From NCBI RefSeq assembly GCF_014805685.1, contig NC_060887.1, positions 16,274,463 to 16,338,462 on the forward strand: DNA of 64,000 bases. The letters are read 5' to 3'. The first letter of the stretch is position 1. Every line of letters begins with the position of its first letter. Below the pieces are notes generated by a model, which did not search any database, was not told the origin of the DNA, and was given only the letters and a program-made list of their open reading frames with translations. The translations under genes were made by a program, and so were the position numbers. This stretch comes from Silurus meridionalis. Taxonomy: Eukaryota > Chordata > Actinopteri > Siluriformes > Siluridae. Below are positions 48,833-62,440 of the stretch, piece by piece.

Positions 48833-49438
48833 TTATTCCATTACAACTCTATTTTTCTTAATCCAGCACTGTAACAGTTCATCTAAATTAAAGACTTGAA
48901 GGATTTCAAACATGACCACTTTAAACATTAAGTTGGACCCTGAGGATTCTCCACAGTCAGGCTGATTTTTACTGGGCATCGCAACTTTTGGGTTTTCTTC
49001 AAAATGAACAGGGCGACACGAATCCGCAACATCATCACACCCGAGGATAATGTGTTTGGTCTCATTGCGAATGCTTTTAATGCCACACAATCCCTCATGC
49101 AAATTCACCCGCACTGTCACAAAGGAGAATTTCTCCTTGCTTATGCACAGGTTGGCAAAGTGCTGTTTTCCACCAGACTTGGTGCACATTGCATTCACAC
49201 GCTCTCTGTCATTCTCATGGAAAAAGGACTGCGTGGGTCTGCCACATGTCTTAATTTGCCTGAGCAGTGCATTCCACACATTCTGGTCCCATGTCTTTGG
49301 CAAACCATCAGACAGATGCCGCTTGAGGAAGGTGGCATGAGCATTGTTGTGCTTTGCTCGCATACATGGCTTCTCATTGACATCCAGAGATAAGCAGAGA
49401 GACAAAGCAGTAGTCAAAACAAGCAAGGCAATGGCCAT
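48833..49438 (-). CDS. RNase A-superfamily-like secreted protein (open copy)
   Basis: 201 codons. ATG at 49438 follows a good splice acceptor (pyrimidine tract then CAG at 49444-49442) by three bases, matching the usual RNase A gene layout with an intron just before the coding exon. Residues 1-17 form a signal peptide (MAIALLVLTTALSLCLS). Family marks: FLKRH (His12 equivalent), TCGRPTQSFFH (the CKPVNTFVH region), AMCTKSGG (Cys58), GLCGIK (Cys95), KHIILGC (Cys110) and CRPVHFEEN (His119). Differences: the lysine after the first Cys is replaced (Gly, or Arg if one residue is inserted); Trp stands at Cys26 and Val at Cys84, so that disulfide is gone; extra cysteines occur; about 52 residues extend beyond the usual end. 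Stop TAA at 48835-48833 overlaps an AATAAA. Family assignment is by motif reading, not by search. Expression is unknown. Confidence 0.7.
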   Translation of the reverse strand: MAIALLVLTTALSLCLSLDVNEKPCMRAKHNNAHATFLKRHLSDGLPKTWDQNVWNALLRQIKTCGRPTQSFFHENDRERVNAMCTKSGGKQHFANLCISKEKFSFVTVRVNLHEGLCGIKSIRNETKHIILGCDDVADSCRPVHFEENPKVAMPSKNQPDCGESSGSNLMFKVVMFEILQVFNLDELLQCWIKKNRVVME

Positions 49439-49470
49439 CTCCTGAAGCAGGAGAAGAAATTTATTTGGTC
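49439..49470 (-). promoter_or_regulatory. Splice acceptor before the RNase-like coding exon
   Basis: The minus strand reads TTTCTTCTCCTGCTTCAG then GAG ATG. A strong polypyrimidine tract and CAG predict an intron in the 5' UTR, so the first, noncoding exon should lie in the R1 segment to the right. Confidence 0.65.
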
Positions 49471-49584
49471 GCAGATTCACTTACAAGGATATTTATAAGA
49501 CGAACTTTTCAAGAAAAGCTGGTCATCATGCGAAAAGGTCATTCAAAACCTTTTCATGAACCATTTATATTTTTGCATTTTCTT

Positions 49585-51192
49585 TAACTGCAGAATTTGC
49601 ACAAAAACACACAATCTTAATGCATGGAAAAAATGCACATAGATGATAATATAAGTTTTGAACAAAGTATAATATACTACAAAAACTTAATATGAAGAGA
49701 TTTTTTTCTTGAGTTTTCAAATATTTTAAAACTTAAAAATGGTGCTTACTACTTAACCTTTGCTTCCTATGAAAAATATTAAAAAGTATGAATGTGAAAG
49801 TAGGTCAAACAGTTTAATAAAGCTCTGCAAAAATGATTAAAACAACAGATTTTTGATGAGGGCAGCAAGGTGAGTTTGCCTGAATAAAGGAATCCTGCAT
49901 TTTCAGGCCACTGGGCTACACTGCACTTATGCACACTCATTGCTGAGAATCCTAAATGACACTTGGCTGTATCTCAGAATGCTGGGACTGTGGGCTGGGC
50001 TGGTCTGAGCGTGTCATCTAATTCATGTAACCTATTTCCAAAATGCATGAAAACTTGTGTTATGTAAGGCAAGCGAAGAACAATGCAAGTGACATTTTAT
50101 TATAGTTGCAAATGCGAAATACAAACACAAAAAACAAAACACAAACTAATCACAAAAAATGAACATGACTTTGTGGTTGCAATACAGGAACAATGATCAT
50201 GTGACCATGTGCAGTGGCTACAGTGTGGTCCTTCAGCACAGTTGGCAATGAGCAGTGCCTATCAACACGGGTTAGTGCTCAAGTGACGATGAACTGTTGT
50301 GATAGAGTATGGAAATGTCTTTACGATGCTCCATAATGTCTCCGATGCTACATAAAATTCTGGATAACATTTACAGCCTAAGTGACAAATAAACATTACT
50401 ACTGAAAATGGTAGTTTGATTTAGCGGTGCTCTGAATTGACATTATACATTTTTAATAAAGCATGTTTATTTTCCATAAATGGGCACTGTCACTTCAGTG
50501 TAAATGCAACTCTGTTCTGAAATTTTCCAGCAAATCAGCAAACAAGATACAAAAGCGTGGAATCAATCAATGAAATCAAGATTTAGTACAAGTGAAGTGC
50601 AAAAACAACAGCACTAACACTGCATAGGGTGTGTGCATGAAAGTCCCTATAATATCTGGCAGGCAGAAATGTCTATGTATGTAACAGGTTTGCTTCATTG
50701 GTAGCTGGGTGATGAAGGGCATGTAAATGTGTGAGTAATCCTAACCCTTTGCCAATCTTCTGTTTAGATATGTAAAATATACAGTGATGTGGGTAGCAAA
50801 ATGTGAAAAAATTTAAGTAGTAGTATAGATTTAATGCCATTTCGGCATATGAGGCACTCAACATGGCAAAAAGAATGCAGCAGATGTAGTTATATAAGAT
50901 GTTCTAAATCCAGATTTTATATCAATCTGTTAATCCTATGAAAACACAATACAGGTACCATAATTTGGTATTACAGTAATATGTTTCATCAGCTATCTGT
51001 GATAGACATCTGTGCAATCACATTATATTGTATTTGTTGTGTCAGTTCCTATTGGAATCACTTTAATGAACTTGATCTTTATGATTCCAGCAAGAGGCCA
51101 CACTGCCTTTCTAGCAAGCTTACATTTAAGGTATATACATAAAGATGTACATAAAAACAACAAAACAATAATATGCCTTCTATATATAAATA
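49585..51192. repeat. R1 segment, copy 3 (upstream of RNase-like gene)
   Basis: Shares R1 text with the three other copies. This is the only copy still attached to an open RNase-like gene, so it is the candidate promoter/5' UTR region of that gene. No protein-coding exon seen. Confidence 0.7.
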
Positions 51193-51194
51193 CA

Positions 51195-51237
51195 CTATAT
51201 TGCCAAAAGTATTGGTTCACCTGGTCATAAGTATGCC
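51195..51237. mobile_element. Tc1-relic left terminus
   Basis: TATATTGCCAAAAGTATTGG and about 20 more bases, cut off by Gypsy sequence. Confidence 0.7.
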
Positions 51238-51315
51238 GATCTCATAGTTCTGTTCAGTCGAGGAGAGCTTTCGTGAGAGGAAGGCACAAGGATGTAGCCT
51301 GGCAGGATTCCCCGA

Positions 51316-52020
51316 TCATTGGGATAGCGCGGCCCCTATGCCCGTGGTGGCTGCGTCCACTTCCACCACAAATGGGAGTTGGGGATCCGGGTGGCCTAGC
51401 AAGAGAGCGACACAGAACCTTCTGCGTATTTCTCCAAAAGCCTCTTTGGCCTCAGGGGTCCAGGTGAGGGTTTTTGCCATCCCTCGGAGTAGGGAAGTGA
51501 GTGGGGCAGTCACTTGACTGAATCCCTGGATAAACCGGTGGTAGAAGTTTGCGAAACCTAAGAATCTCTGTAGGTCTTTTACCAAGGTGGGGCGCTGCCA
51601 TTCCTGGACCGACTTCACCTTCTTAACAACCATTTGGATCCCCGTCACATTGATGACGTAACCCAGAAACTGAATTTCGGAGCAATGGAACTCGCACTTT
51701 CTGAGACTTAGATAGAGGTGGGGTTTTCGTAGAAGTTCCAAGACTCTAATCACCTGGTCATGATGTTCCTTGAGTGTCCAAGAAAAGATGGGAATGTCAT
51801 CTATGTACACTATAACGAACTGGTGCAGGAAGGGTCGAAACACCTCGTTTATTAATGTTTGAAATACGGCTGGAGAGAGCGATAAGCTGTACGGCATGAC
51901 TTGGTACTCATAGTGACTGGCGGGGGTGATGAAGGCGGTTTTCCACTCGTCACCTTCGCGAATGCGTACCAGGTTTACGCCCTCCTTAGATCTAGTTTGG
52001 TAAAGATGCGCACCTCTCAT
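51316..52020 (-). pseudogene. Gypsy reverse transcriptase (G2)
   Basis: Frame of 234 codons: [53 protein letters not shown] (YxDD intact), [54 protein letters not shown] and the start of RNase H ([19 protein letters not shown]). Upstream RT fingers are frameshifted into 52394-52020. Synthesises element cDNA when complete. Confidence 0.85.
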
Positions 52021-52397
52021 AGGTCTTCCAGGGTGGTCGGGATTAATGGGAGCGGATACGGAAGAGGAGAGATCTGGGCATTGAGGTTCCTGTAGTTAGT
52101 GCAGGGCCTTCGGCTCTATGAAGAAGAAGCTGGAGGCTGCAGGGGACGAAGAAGGGGTTATGAAAACTTGTTGTAGGGCTTGTTTAATGTATCCCTCCAT
52201 CGCCACACTCTCGGGAGCCGACACAGGGGGTAAACTCGCCCCTTGGGCAGTTTGGCTCCTGGCATTAGATTAATCGCACAATCCCAGGGTCTTTGAGGTA
52301 GTAGGCGGGTTGCGGCTTGTTCGCTGAATACATTCGCATAGGCACTGTACTCCACCGGGATCTCCACTTGTAATGGTTTTGGGGAGCCTTCCACGAG

Positions 52398-52836
52398 TCA
52401 ATTCAATTCAATTCAATTCATTTTTATTTGTATAGCACTTTTAACAATGAACATTGTCTCAAAGCAGCTTTACACAGATAATGTGGTGATTAAAAGTAAA
52501 TATGTTCTTTGTAAGTACATTTGTCCCTGATGAGCAACTGGAAGAGAAGGATATGGATTATTATGTGTCCTTATTGTTGTATGAAAGTTAATGTCACTGT
52601 GCAGTTTGGACTCCGGCAAGACTCGCTATGGCAGCATAACTAAAAGGGAGAACCAGAAGGTAACACAGACATGAGGGATCTCTGGGATAAGAGACGACCC
52701 ACCACACCACCGTCAACAAACCTGAGTGAACGTGTGAATGTGAGGGGATGACAGCATACAAATATACCAGTTCACCAAACACTCTATATCCATGTTCCCT
52801 CCAGATCTGAGCCTTTACCTAAGAAAAAAATTGAGT
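52398..52836 (-). mobile_element. L2-family tail insertion in Gypsy G2
   Basis: Four ATTCA units, then TTTTTATTTGTATAGCACTT and AAAGCAGCTTTACACAGATA: an L2-like 3' end in inverse orientation to 35816-36655. Gypsy G1 shows the uninterrupted site (CCTTCCACGAG / CGTAGCCACTAGG) near 33703. Confidence 0.82.
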
Positions 52837-53028
52837 GTAGCCGCTAGGGTCATGGCTTTCAGGTGTGGAGAGGGAAGCAAACAATGTTTCTGGCACCAGG
52901 GGCTCCACTCGAGAATGTCACACGGGTCCCAGGAACACCTGGGAGCGTGCTTTGAAAGCCAGAGTCAACCCAAAATGCCGCTTACTGTAGAGTGTTTGAG
53001 GACGAGAAACCTTATCTCCCTGGATGGT

Positions 53029-53220
53029 CTAGACCGCCAGCTCCTGGGTTCCCCTCTCCCGGAGTAGCTGAAGCCGCTCTAGGCATGCCTGGGAGATGAA
53101 GTTGCCAGTGGAACTGGAGTCGACTAGGGAAGAGACCCGGACGGATATAGCAGAAGTTAGAAGAGTGAACAAGAGCTTGGACAATGGTGAGATGTTAGAT
53201 GAGAAATTTACGGTACTCAA
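53029..53220 (-). pseudogene. Gypsy protease region (G2)
   Basis: Retropepsin-like core ISVRVSSLVDSSSTGNFIS. The active-site triad reads D-S-S rather than D-S/T-G, which would be expected to impair the enzyme. Short flanking sequence only. Confidence 0.68.
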
Positions 53221-53508
53221 CGCTGGGCATTGTGATCCAGCAGGGCATTGCGCAATGAGATGTCCCTGCTTTCAACAGTATAGACATGCTCCTACTGCTA
53301 GGCGAAGTTCCCTCCCACTCTTAGAAAGCCTTTGAGCACCCACCTGCATGGGTTCTGGTTCAGAAGCTGGAACGGTGCTTGGAGCAAGGGTTGAGGCTGG
53401 CTCCTGGGATCGGCAGGCTGTGAGGCACTGTGAGGTGCGAATTTACCACTGGATAAATGCCTCCAACCCCAACATGTCTTCATAGATTGCAATGGCTAAC
53501 CAGATGTC

Positions 53509-53847
53509 TTAGCTCAACCCCAATCGGTAAACTTCCAGGAGTGCAGCCTCATTCCAACCGCTAGTGGCCACCAGAGTGCGGAAACAAAGTCTGTAGTCCG
53601 TAGTACTGTCGTTCCACTGGTGTAGATTTAGCAGCTGATCCGTGGTGGTAAGGGCTCCTGATGCGGTAGAGAATACCTCTGTAAAATGATTCGTGAATTG
53701 GGCGAAGGAGGCGATAGCTGCGTTGTTGACGCTCCAGAGTGCTCTCGCCCATTCGAGCACTCTCCCGGAAAGCAGCGAGATGAGAAATGCCACCTTAGCG
53801 TGGTTGGATGGGAACTTGTGGGGTTGCATCTCGATGTAGAGAGACAC
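53509..53847 (-). pseudogene. Gypsy gag fragment (G2)
   Basis: Retrotransposon-gag-type segment: KVAFLISLLSGRVLEWARAL, FAQFTNHFTEVFSTASG and a C-terminal LLEVYRLGLS. Adjacent frames continue it with frameshifts on both sides. Confidence 0.72.
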
Positions 53848-54078
53848 CTGGAACAGGCAGCCATGACACTAGGCCCCGGAATTCCCGGAAAACGTGGCCG
53901 GGAGAACCATCAGGCTACTGGAGGGAGGTGGTGAAGCCTGGCTGGTGGAAGCCGGCGCAAAATGCTTTCCGGAGAGCGGCGGCGAGTTCCTTGATCGTAT
54001 CCGCGGTGGCACCCACCTGTGGATCCATGTGTGGTAATGCTTTTCTTTTCCTCTCTTTTCGGTGTAGGTCCGTTCTCC

Positions 54079-54482
54079 TGTTAGGCTAGAAGAACTTAGC
54101 CACGAAAGCGAAGATACTTAAGAATCGGGTTTTATTAAACAGAACACAAATACCATCCACCGCACCGAGAGATTCTAAAAAATCCGGAATCCTCGTGAGG
54201 GAGCGAGGTAGGATCCGAGCGAACTGATATAATCCTTGGAACAGGAAGGTCCAACGGAACTCGGATAATCCGTAGGGAAGGAAAGTCCAATGTAGGGTTA
54301 GTTTCTCTAGTTGAGAGTCCATGAAAGTCCTCAGCATAACCTGTAGAACGGACGGGGACTTTCTGGGAAATGTTAAATAGGGTGAGTGGAGATGAGCGCC
54401 AGGTGCAGATACTATGTATGATGGTGAGGTGCTGCGGGCATGTAAAGGCTCGAGGGAAGGCATGGCAGGTGGTTCCCTGACA
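54079..54482 (-). repeat. Gypsy G2 5' LTR, 404 bp
   Basis: TGTCAGGG at 54482 to CCTAACA at 54079. Same length as the G1 LTR and joined to the same R1 base. The minus strand has an AATAAA near 54135. Confidence 0.85.
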
Positions 54483-55192
54483 GTAATATACTACAAAAAC
54501 CTAATATGAAGAGATTTTTCTTTTGGGTTTTCAAATATTTTATAACTTGAAAATGGTGATTATTACTTTAACTTTTGCTTCCTATCAAAAATATTAAAAA
54601 GTATGAATGTGAAACTAGGTCTAACACTTTATTAAAGCTCTGCAAAAATGATAAAAAAAAAGATTTTTGATGATGGCAGCAAGGTGAGTTTGCCTGAAAA
54701 AATAATTCTGCATAAGTCTATTTTCAGGCCACTGGGCTACACTTCACTTATGCACACTCACTGCTGAATCTAATTCATGTAACCTATTTCCAAATTGCAT
54801 TAAAAATTGTAAGTGTCTTGTAAGGGAAGTGAAAAACAATGCAAGTGACATTTTTTAATAATTGCAAATGTGCAATTGTGCAAAACACAAAAAAACAAAA
54901 CACAAACTAACCACTAAAAGGAACATGACTTTGTAACAGTGGTTGCAATACAGGAACAATGATCATGTGACCATGTGCAGTGGCCACAGTGTGGCCCTTC
55001 AGCACAGTTGGCCAATGATCAGTGCTTATCAACATGGGTTAGTGCTCAAGTGACAATGAACTGTTGTGAAGTATGGAATTGTCTTTTCTCCAATGCTACA
55101 TAAAATACTGGATAGCATTTACAGCCTTGACAAATAAACTTTCCTACTGAAGATGGTAGCTTGATTTAGCAGTGCACTGAATTGACATTATA

Positions 55193-55369
55193 AAACTTTC
55201 TTTCGGCTTCTCCCATTAGGGAGCAGATCATCCGTATTCGTGATCCACATGTTTGATTTGGCACATGTTTTATGCTGGATGCCCGTTCTAACGCAACCCT
55301 ACCATTTATCCGGGCTTGGGACTGGCACTAAGAGTGCACTGGCTTGTGCAACCCTAATGGCTGGGTTAC
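55193..55369 (-). mobile_element. RTE-derived short element (SINE-like)
   Basis: The minus strand contains AAGCCAGTGCACTCTTAGTG, CAAGCCCGGATAAATGGTAG and ends GGGAGAAGCCGAAAGAAAG, the 3' end also seen in the RTE fragments at 60.9 and 62.2 kb. Non-coding. Confidence 0.7.
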
Positions 55370-55373
55370 TGAA

Positions 55374-55581
55374 TTGATTTGCTGGAAATATTTCTGATCA
55401 GAGTTGCTTTTACACTGAAGTGACAGTGCCCATTTATGGAAAATAAACATGCTTTATTAAAAAAATTTATAACAGAATTGACATTATACATTTGTTTAAT
55501 AAAGCATGTTTATTTTCCATGAATGGGCACTGTCACTTCAGTGTAAAAGCAACTCTGTTCTGAAATATTTCCAGCAAATCA
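55374..55581. repeat. Inverted duplication within R1 copy 4
   Basis: Arms about 55374-55459 and 55498-55581 are reverse complements at about 95% by eye, with a 38-bp spacer. Only the right arm is in the normal R1 order. Confidence 0.88.
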
Positions 55582-55915
55582 GCAAACAAGATACAAAAGC
55601 GTAGAATCAATCAATGGAATCAAGATTTAGTACAACTGGAGTGCAAAAACAACAGCACTAACACTGCATAGGGTGTGTGACTGAAAGTCCCTATAATATC
55701 TGGCAGAAATGTCTATGTATGTAACAGGTTTGCTTCATTGGTAGCTGGGTGATAAAGGGCATGTGAGTGTGTGAGTTGCTCTGAGTTTGAGCTTTCAGCA
55801 GACCTGACAGACTACAGTATATCAGACAGATATTATTACATTATGTAGTTTTAAACTTTGGGTTATTTCTTTGCCAATCTTCTGTTTATATATGTAAAAT
55901 ATACAGTGATGTGTG

Positions 55916-56118
55916 TACTTACTAAAATAATCGATAGCTACAGCCCTAGTTAATTACAATGTGTTGAAAGATTTTTAAACAAGACATTTTACACCGAGTG
56001 TTACACATCGTAATCCTTGTTAGCAATTTTAGCTTTGTGGCTGCAGTGCAAAATGAAACAAATGAACGTGTCACTTTCACGAAAAGTAAATTATATTATA
56101 TAAACACTTTGTTAACAT

Positions 56119-56120
<2 letters not shown>
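55916..56120 (+). repeat. hAT MITE end plus unit block B (unit 3)
   Basis: MITE right end 55916-55949 and then the shared block (TTAATTACAATGTGTTGAAA ... GAACGTGTCACTTTCAC). At about 56088 it carries the uninterrupted site of the DIRS D insertion. Confidence 0.7.
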
Positions 56121-56164
<44 letters not shown>

Positions 56165-56705
56165 TGTGTGCACGCATCAGATCAACTGGAAAAACATTTT
56201 TCTTAATCTAAAAATTACTTTCTAACAAAATATGGACAAAAGGTATTGGAACACCTGAATTTTTCAGTTATTATTGATTCTTTCCCAAACCGTTACCACA
56301 AAGTCACACAAATGTTTTTGAATGTAGAAACATTACAGTAAATTTAAACCTGTTCCAGCATGACAGTGCCCCTTTGCACAAAGCCAACTACATGAAAATG
56401 TGGTATACATGGAGAGTGTCCTGCTATAGATTTTTAATCTCAAGCCCACTGAACACTTATGGGATGAATTGGAAGGCTGACTGCAGTCAAGCCCTCCTCA
56501 CCCTACATCAGTACCTGACGCTACTGACATGCTTGTGGCTGAATAAGACCAAATCTCCACAAGCACACTCAAAAATCTGGAAGGACATTGAAGAAAATTG
56601 CAGGTTATGATAACAGCAAATGTGGACTAAATGTAGAATAAGATGTTTAAAAAAACAAAGAAACCTATGGTCAGGTGTCCACAAAATGTTGTCCACTGTC
56701 AGGCA
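56121..56705 (+). mobile_element. (GT)n plus Tc1-like relic (unit 3)
   Basis: Sister of 47978-48540: GT tract to about 56161, then NLFQHDSAPLHKANYMKMWY-like text and the same CACTGTCAGGCAATATATTC end. Confidence 0.72.
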
Positions 56706-56795
56706 ATATATTCAATAGTACCAGGTTTATCTATGTAGAAAATGTTTATAAATGTTTCAGGCTTGCTGTTAAAATCTAAGTGTAAGGGCAATATT

Positions 56796-57368
56796 TACAG
56801 TATTTTCCACACTATAAGCCGCTACTTTTTTCCCGCGATTTGAACCCCGCGGCTTAAACAATGAAGCGGCTTATTAATTAATTTTTCCTGGCTTTTTCCC
56901 GGTTTCACAAACTTCAAGCCAAAAAACTGAGAGACATAACATTAGACCAATGAAATTTCCGAACGGAAACGAAAAAACGCACTTCACCTGTGTGTTTCCA
57001 AAACTCGTGCTTTTTTATTTTTCTTGGCAACAGCGTTAGGGGTTAGTCAAAGAAACTTAGAAATGAGCATCAGAAAATAATAAGGACATATTCCTTGGTC
57101 TTGCACACATGCAGTAATACCGGAAAAATGCGGCGGCAGCCTGTTCCCAAAATACCGCACTGCTATTAAAGGAGCCACAACATTTCACCAGTTACACCGT
57201 GTAACAGACACTGTCTTTCGTTAAAGCCTGTGTAAAGTTCATTAGTTTCAGTGTAGACATAGGCTTATAGACAGGTGTGGCTTATTTATGTTCAAAATAA
57301 AAACCGTTGTAAAATTCAGTGGGTGCGGCTTATATATGGGTGCGCTTAATAGTCTGGAAATTATGGTA
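56796..57368. mobile_element. Non-autonomous DNA element with about 24-bp inverted ends
   Basis: Left TACAGTATTTTCCACACTAT, right AATAGTCTGGAAATTATGGTA, imperfect inverse copies. Unit 2 near 48628 lacks it and shows the empty site (AATATGTAGTTC). Internal GCGGCTTA motifs. No ORF; superfamily not assigned. Confidence 0.7.
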
Positions 57369-57602
57369 GTTATAGTAAAGTGTCTTGTACTCTATAGCAA
57401 CAAAATACCATTTATTCCACAGACACTTAAATAAAATCTAACCACATTAAATGCCACTTTCACTGAAACTAAACACTAAAAGTGTTTGATAAGCAAATAA
57501 TATTTCATAGCCATTTCTAATTTCAGTAGATTTATTTATTAATTTTGGGTGTAACAAGTCAAATGTTTGATAAGACTCTGTGAGAGTCAGCTCAACAGTG
57601 TA

Positions 57603-57941
57603 TTCCAATGCAACTCTATTTTTCTTAATCCAGCACTGTAACAGTTAAACTAAAACATCTAAATTAAAGACCTGTAGGATTTCAGACATGGCCACTTTAA
57701 ACCTTGAGTTGAACCCTGAGGATTCTCCACAGTCAGGCTGATTATTACTGGGCATCGCATCTTTCGGGTTTCCTCCAAAAGGAACAGGGCGACAAGCATC
57801 CGCAACATTGTCGCACCCGAGAATGATGTGTTTAGTCTCATTGCAAATGCTTTTAAGGCCACACAATCACTCATGCACATTCACCTGCACTGTCACAAAG
57901 GATAATTTTTCCTTGCTGATGCACAGGTTGACAGAGTGCTG
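57603..57941 (-). pseudogene. RNase A-like pseudogene, unit 3 (C-terminal half)
   Basis: Reads NLCISKEKLSFVTVQVNVHE, stop, LCGLKSICNETKHIILGCDN, CRPVPFGGN and QPDCGESSGFN. Compared with the open copy a GGA codon became TGA, the catalytic His119 became Pro (PVPF), and the C-terminus is frameshifted. The N-terminal half is replaced by block F at 57941. Confidence 0.75.
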
Positions 57942-58110
57942 ACCTGACATTACATTGCTGTTTTTTATACACTGCCACAGCCTATTTGAAAAATCTTGAT
58001 GGCCATGTGCATCCCTTCGTGGCCACAATTGACCATCTTCTAATGGTTATTTCCGGCATGTTATTGCACCCTGTCACATAGTGTTCACTTTGACAACAAT
58101 TAATGCTTTG
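57941..58110. repeat. Duplicated block F, copy 2
   Basis: Matches 20711-20880. Marks the right edge of recognisable unit 3. The following 58111-58256 has no gene. Confidence 0.68.
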
Positions 58111-58254
58111 TCTAAAGAAGTAGCTAAATTTGTGATTAGATCTGCAAATTCTATGAGAAAACCAAAGAAGGGCCCCGGTTGGCTATAAATAATAATTAAT
58201 TGAATTGACTGACTAGACCTGCTTTCGTACACTAAATATTTTATGTTTGTGTAA

Positions 58255-60920
<2,666 letters not shown>

Positions 60921-61539
60921 GAGGATAAGAACAATACATCATTCGAATCTGTAAAATGTCTACTTTTATATGTATACACTAATAATAACAACAAAATGCT
61001 GTGCTTTTATAAAATAAACACCCAGTGTGCACTCTCTGCCATGTCATCTCCCTTTACAAACACATAAACAAAACAACCTGAATATCAGTAAATATTTGCC
61101 TCACAGACATAATAAATATATGTATAGAAAGCTGGCAATGTCTTTTACATAAACCACATTGACATCGAATACAATTTCAGAATATTCTCTGATTATGTAA
61201 TCAGTATGATTACATATATCAGAATGATTTATACCATAAATCCCATATGATTCTGATAAAAGCTTCTTGACTTGACTTAAAGAGGTGCAGTTTCTCCGGT
61301 ATCACCTCATTAACTCTCCGTGTGGAAACATAGCAAAGGTTCCGTTTGGCGTCCTGATGATTTACGTAATTTACACCACTATTATTACTTTAAAGCATTT
61401 ACAAGAATGTTTTGTCTTAATGCTCTATGTTGAGTTTGGTTTCACAAATAATAAACATACATTTGCATAAAGCATCTATATTTCTCCATGTCCATGTTGC
61501 TTTGTTGAGTATTAAAAACATGAATTATTAATATATAGA
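60921..61539. other. Noncoding, no gene seen
   Basis: AT-rich, with no recognisable coding frame or clear element. Confidence 0.45.
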
Positions 61540-61800
61540 ACAGAGAAAAATGTGCGATTAAGTTGCGATTAAATATTTATATCAATTGACAGCCCTAATA
61601 TTAATATGATGTGAGGTCCAGTTACCAGCATGACACTAAAACAGGTAGTAGTAATTACTACTTTTTACTTAAGTACATGTCAGAGCCTAAATTTCTTTAC
61701 TTTCACTTGAGTAAAAAAGTATAATCAGTACTTTAACTTTTACCTGAGTATTTTAAAACATGGGTATCTGTACTTCTACTTAAGTAAAGCATGTGTGTAT
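61540..61800. mobile_element. hAT-type MITE relics
   Basis: Two remnants: TGCGATTAAGTTGCGATTAA with TTGACAGCCCTA (61550-61600), and about 61620-61800 with repeated ACTTTTTACTTAAGTA / TACTTCTACTTAAGTA blocks in inverted arrangement. Both types are familiar fish hAT MITEs. The stretch 61801-62212 shows nothing else. Confidence 0.55.
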
Positions 61801-62212
61801 TTTTGGTGGATGATGGGGTTTGTTGTGTTAATCCGAAGGTTGGTGAGGTTTGTTGTGTATTATTTACATTAAGTATCATTTAATCAAAAAAACTGCTGCT
61901 TCCTGTGTCCTCATGTCACTTCCTGTGTGCATCATTTTACCATGTTGTTTAATTACTGTATCTTCAGCAGACCTTCTTTCTGAAGAAGAAAATTCACTTT
62001 TTTTCTGTGCTATTTATATGATCAACATAAACTATGAAATGTAGCTGCTACATTTATACAGGTCACTAAAACTTTAAACAATTGAATTTACAGTAAAAGT
62101 TTAGGCAGGTGTGAAAAATGCTGTAAAGTAAGAATTCTTTTAAAAATAGAAGTTTAGATAATTTATCAATTAACAAAATGGAAAGTAAATGAACAGAAGA
62201 GCAATCTTCTTC

Positions 62213-62440
62213 TTGTTCTTCTTCTTCTTTCGGCTTCTCCCATTAGAGGTCGCCACAGCGGATCATCCATCTCCACACACCCCTGTCCTCTACATCTGCC
62301 TCTGTCACACCAACTACCTGCATGTGTTCCTTCACCACATCCATAAACCTGCTCCTTGGTCTTCCTCTTTTCCTTCTTCCTGGTAGCTCCATCCTCAGCA
62401 TTCTCCTACCGATATACCCCATGCCCCTCTGTGCACATTC
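62213..62440 (-). mobile_element. RTE-type LINE 3' fragment, second
   Basis: The minus strand reads [34 protein letters not shown] and WRWMIRCGDL, then GGGAGAAGCCGAAAG and a (GAA)n tail at 62213. It faces the copy at 60322-60920. It abuts the Gypsy pol frame on its right. Confidence 0.82.

Larger units (their letters stand above)
51240..54482 (-). mobile_element. Ty3/Gypsy element G2
   Basis: Minus-strand order: 5' LTR 54482-54079, leader, gag 53847-53509, protease region 53220-53029, an L2 tail insertion 52836-52398, linker, RT and the start of RNase H 52020-51316. The 3' part (rest of RNase H, integrase, 3' LTR) is missing and R1/Tc1-relic DNA begins at 51240. Confidence 0.87.
54483..55915. 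repeat. R1 segment, copy 4
   Basis: Begins TAATATACTACAAAAACC at the Gypsy LTR edge. Carries two changes not in the other copies: an RTE-derived insertion and an inverted duplication of its own sequence. Ends at the hAT MITE of unit 3. Confidence 0.75.

Noticed and set aside
49004..49393. 129-codon plus-strand frame
   Set aside because: Antisense of the RNase A-like gene, which has the signal peptide, cysteine pattern and splice acceptor.
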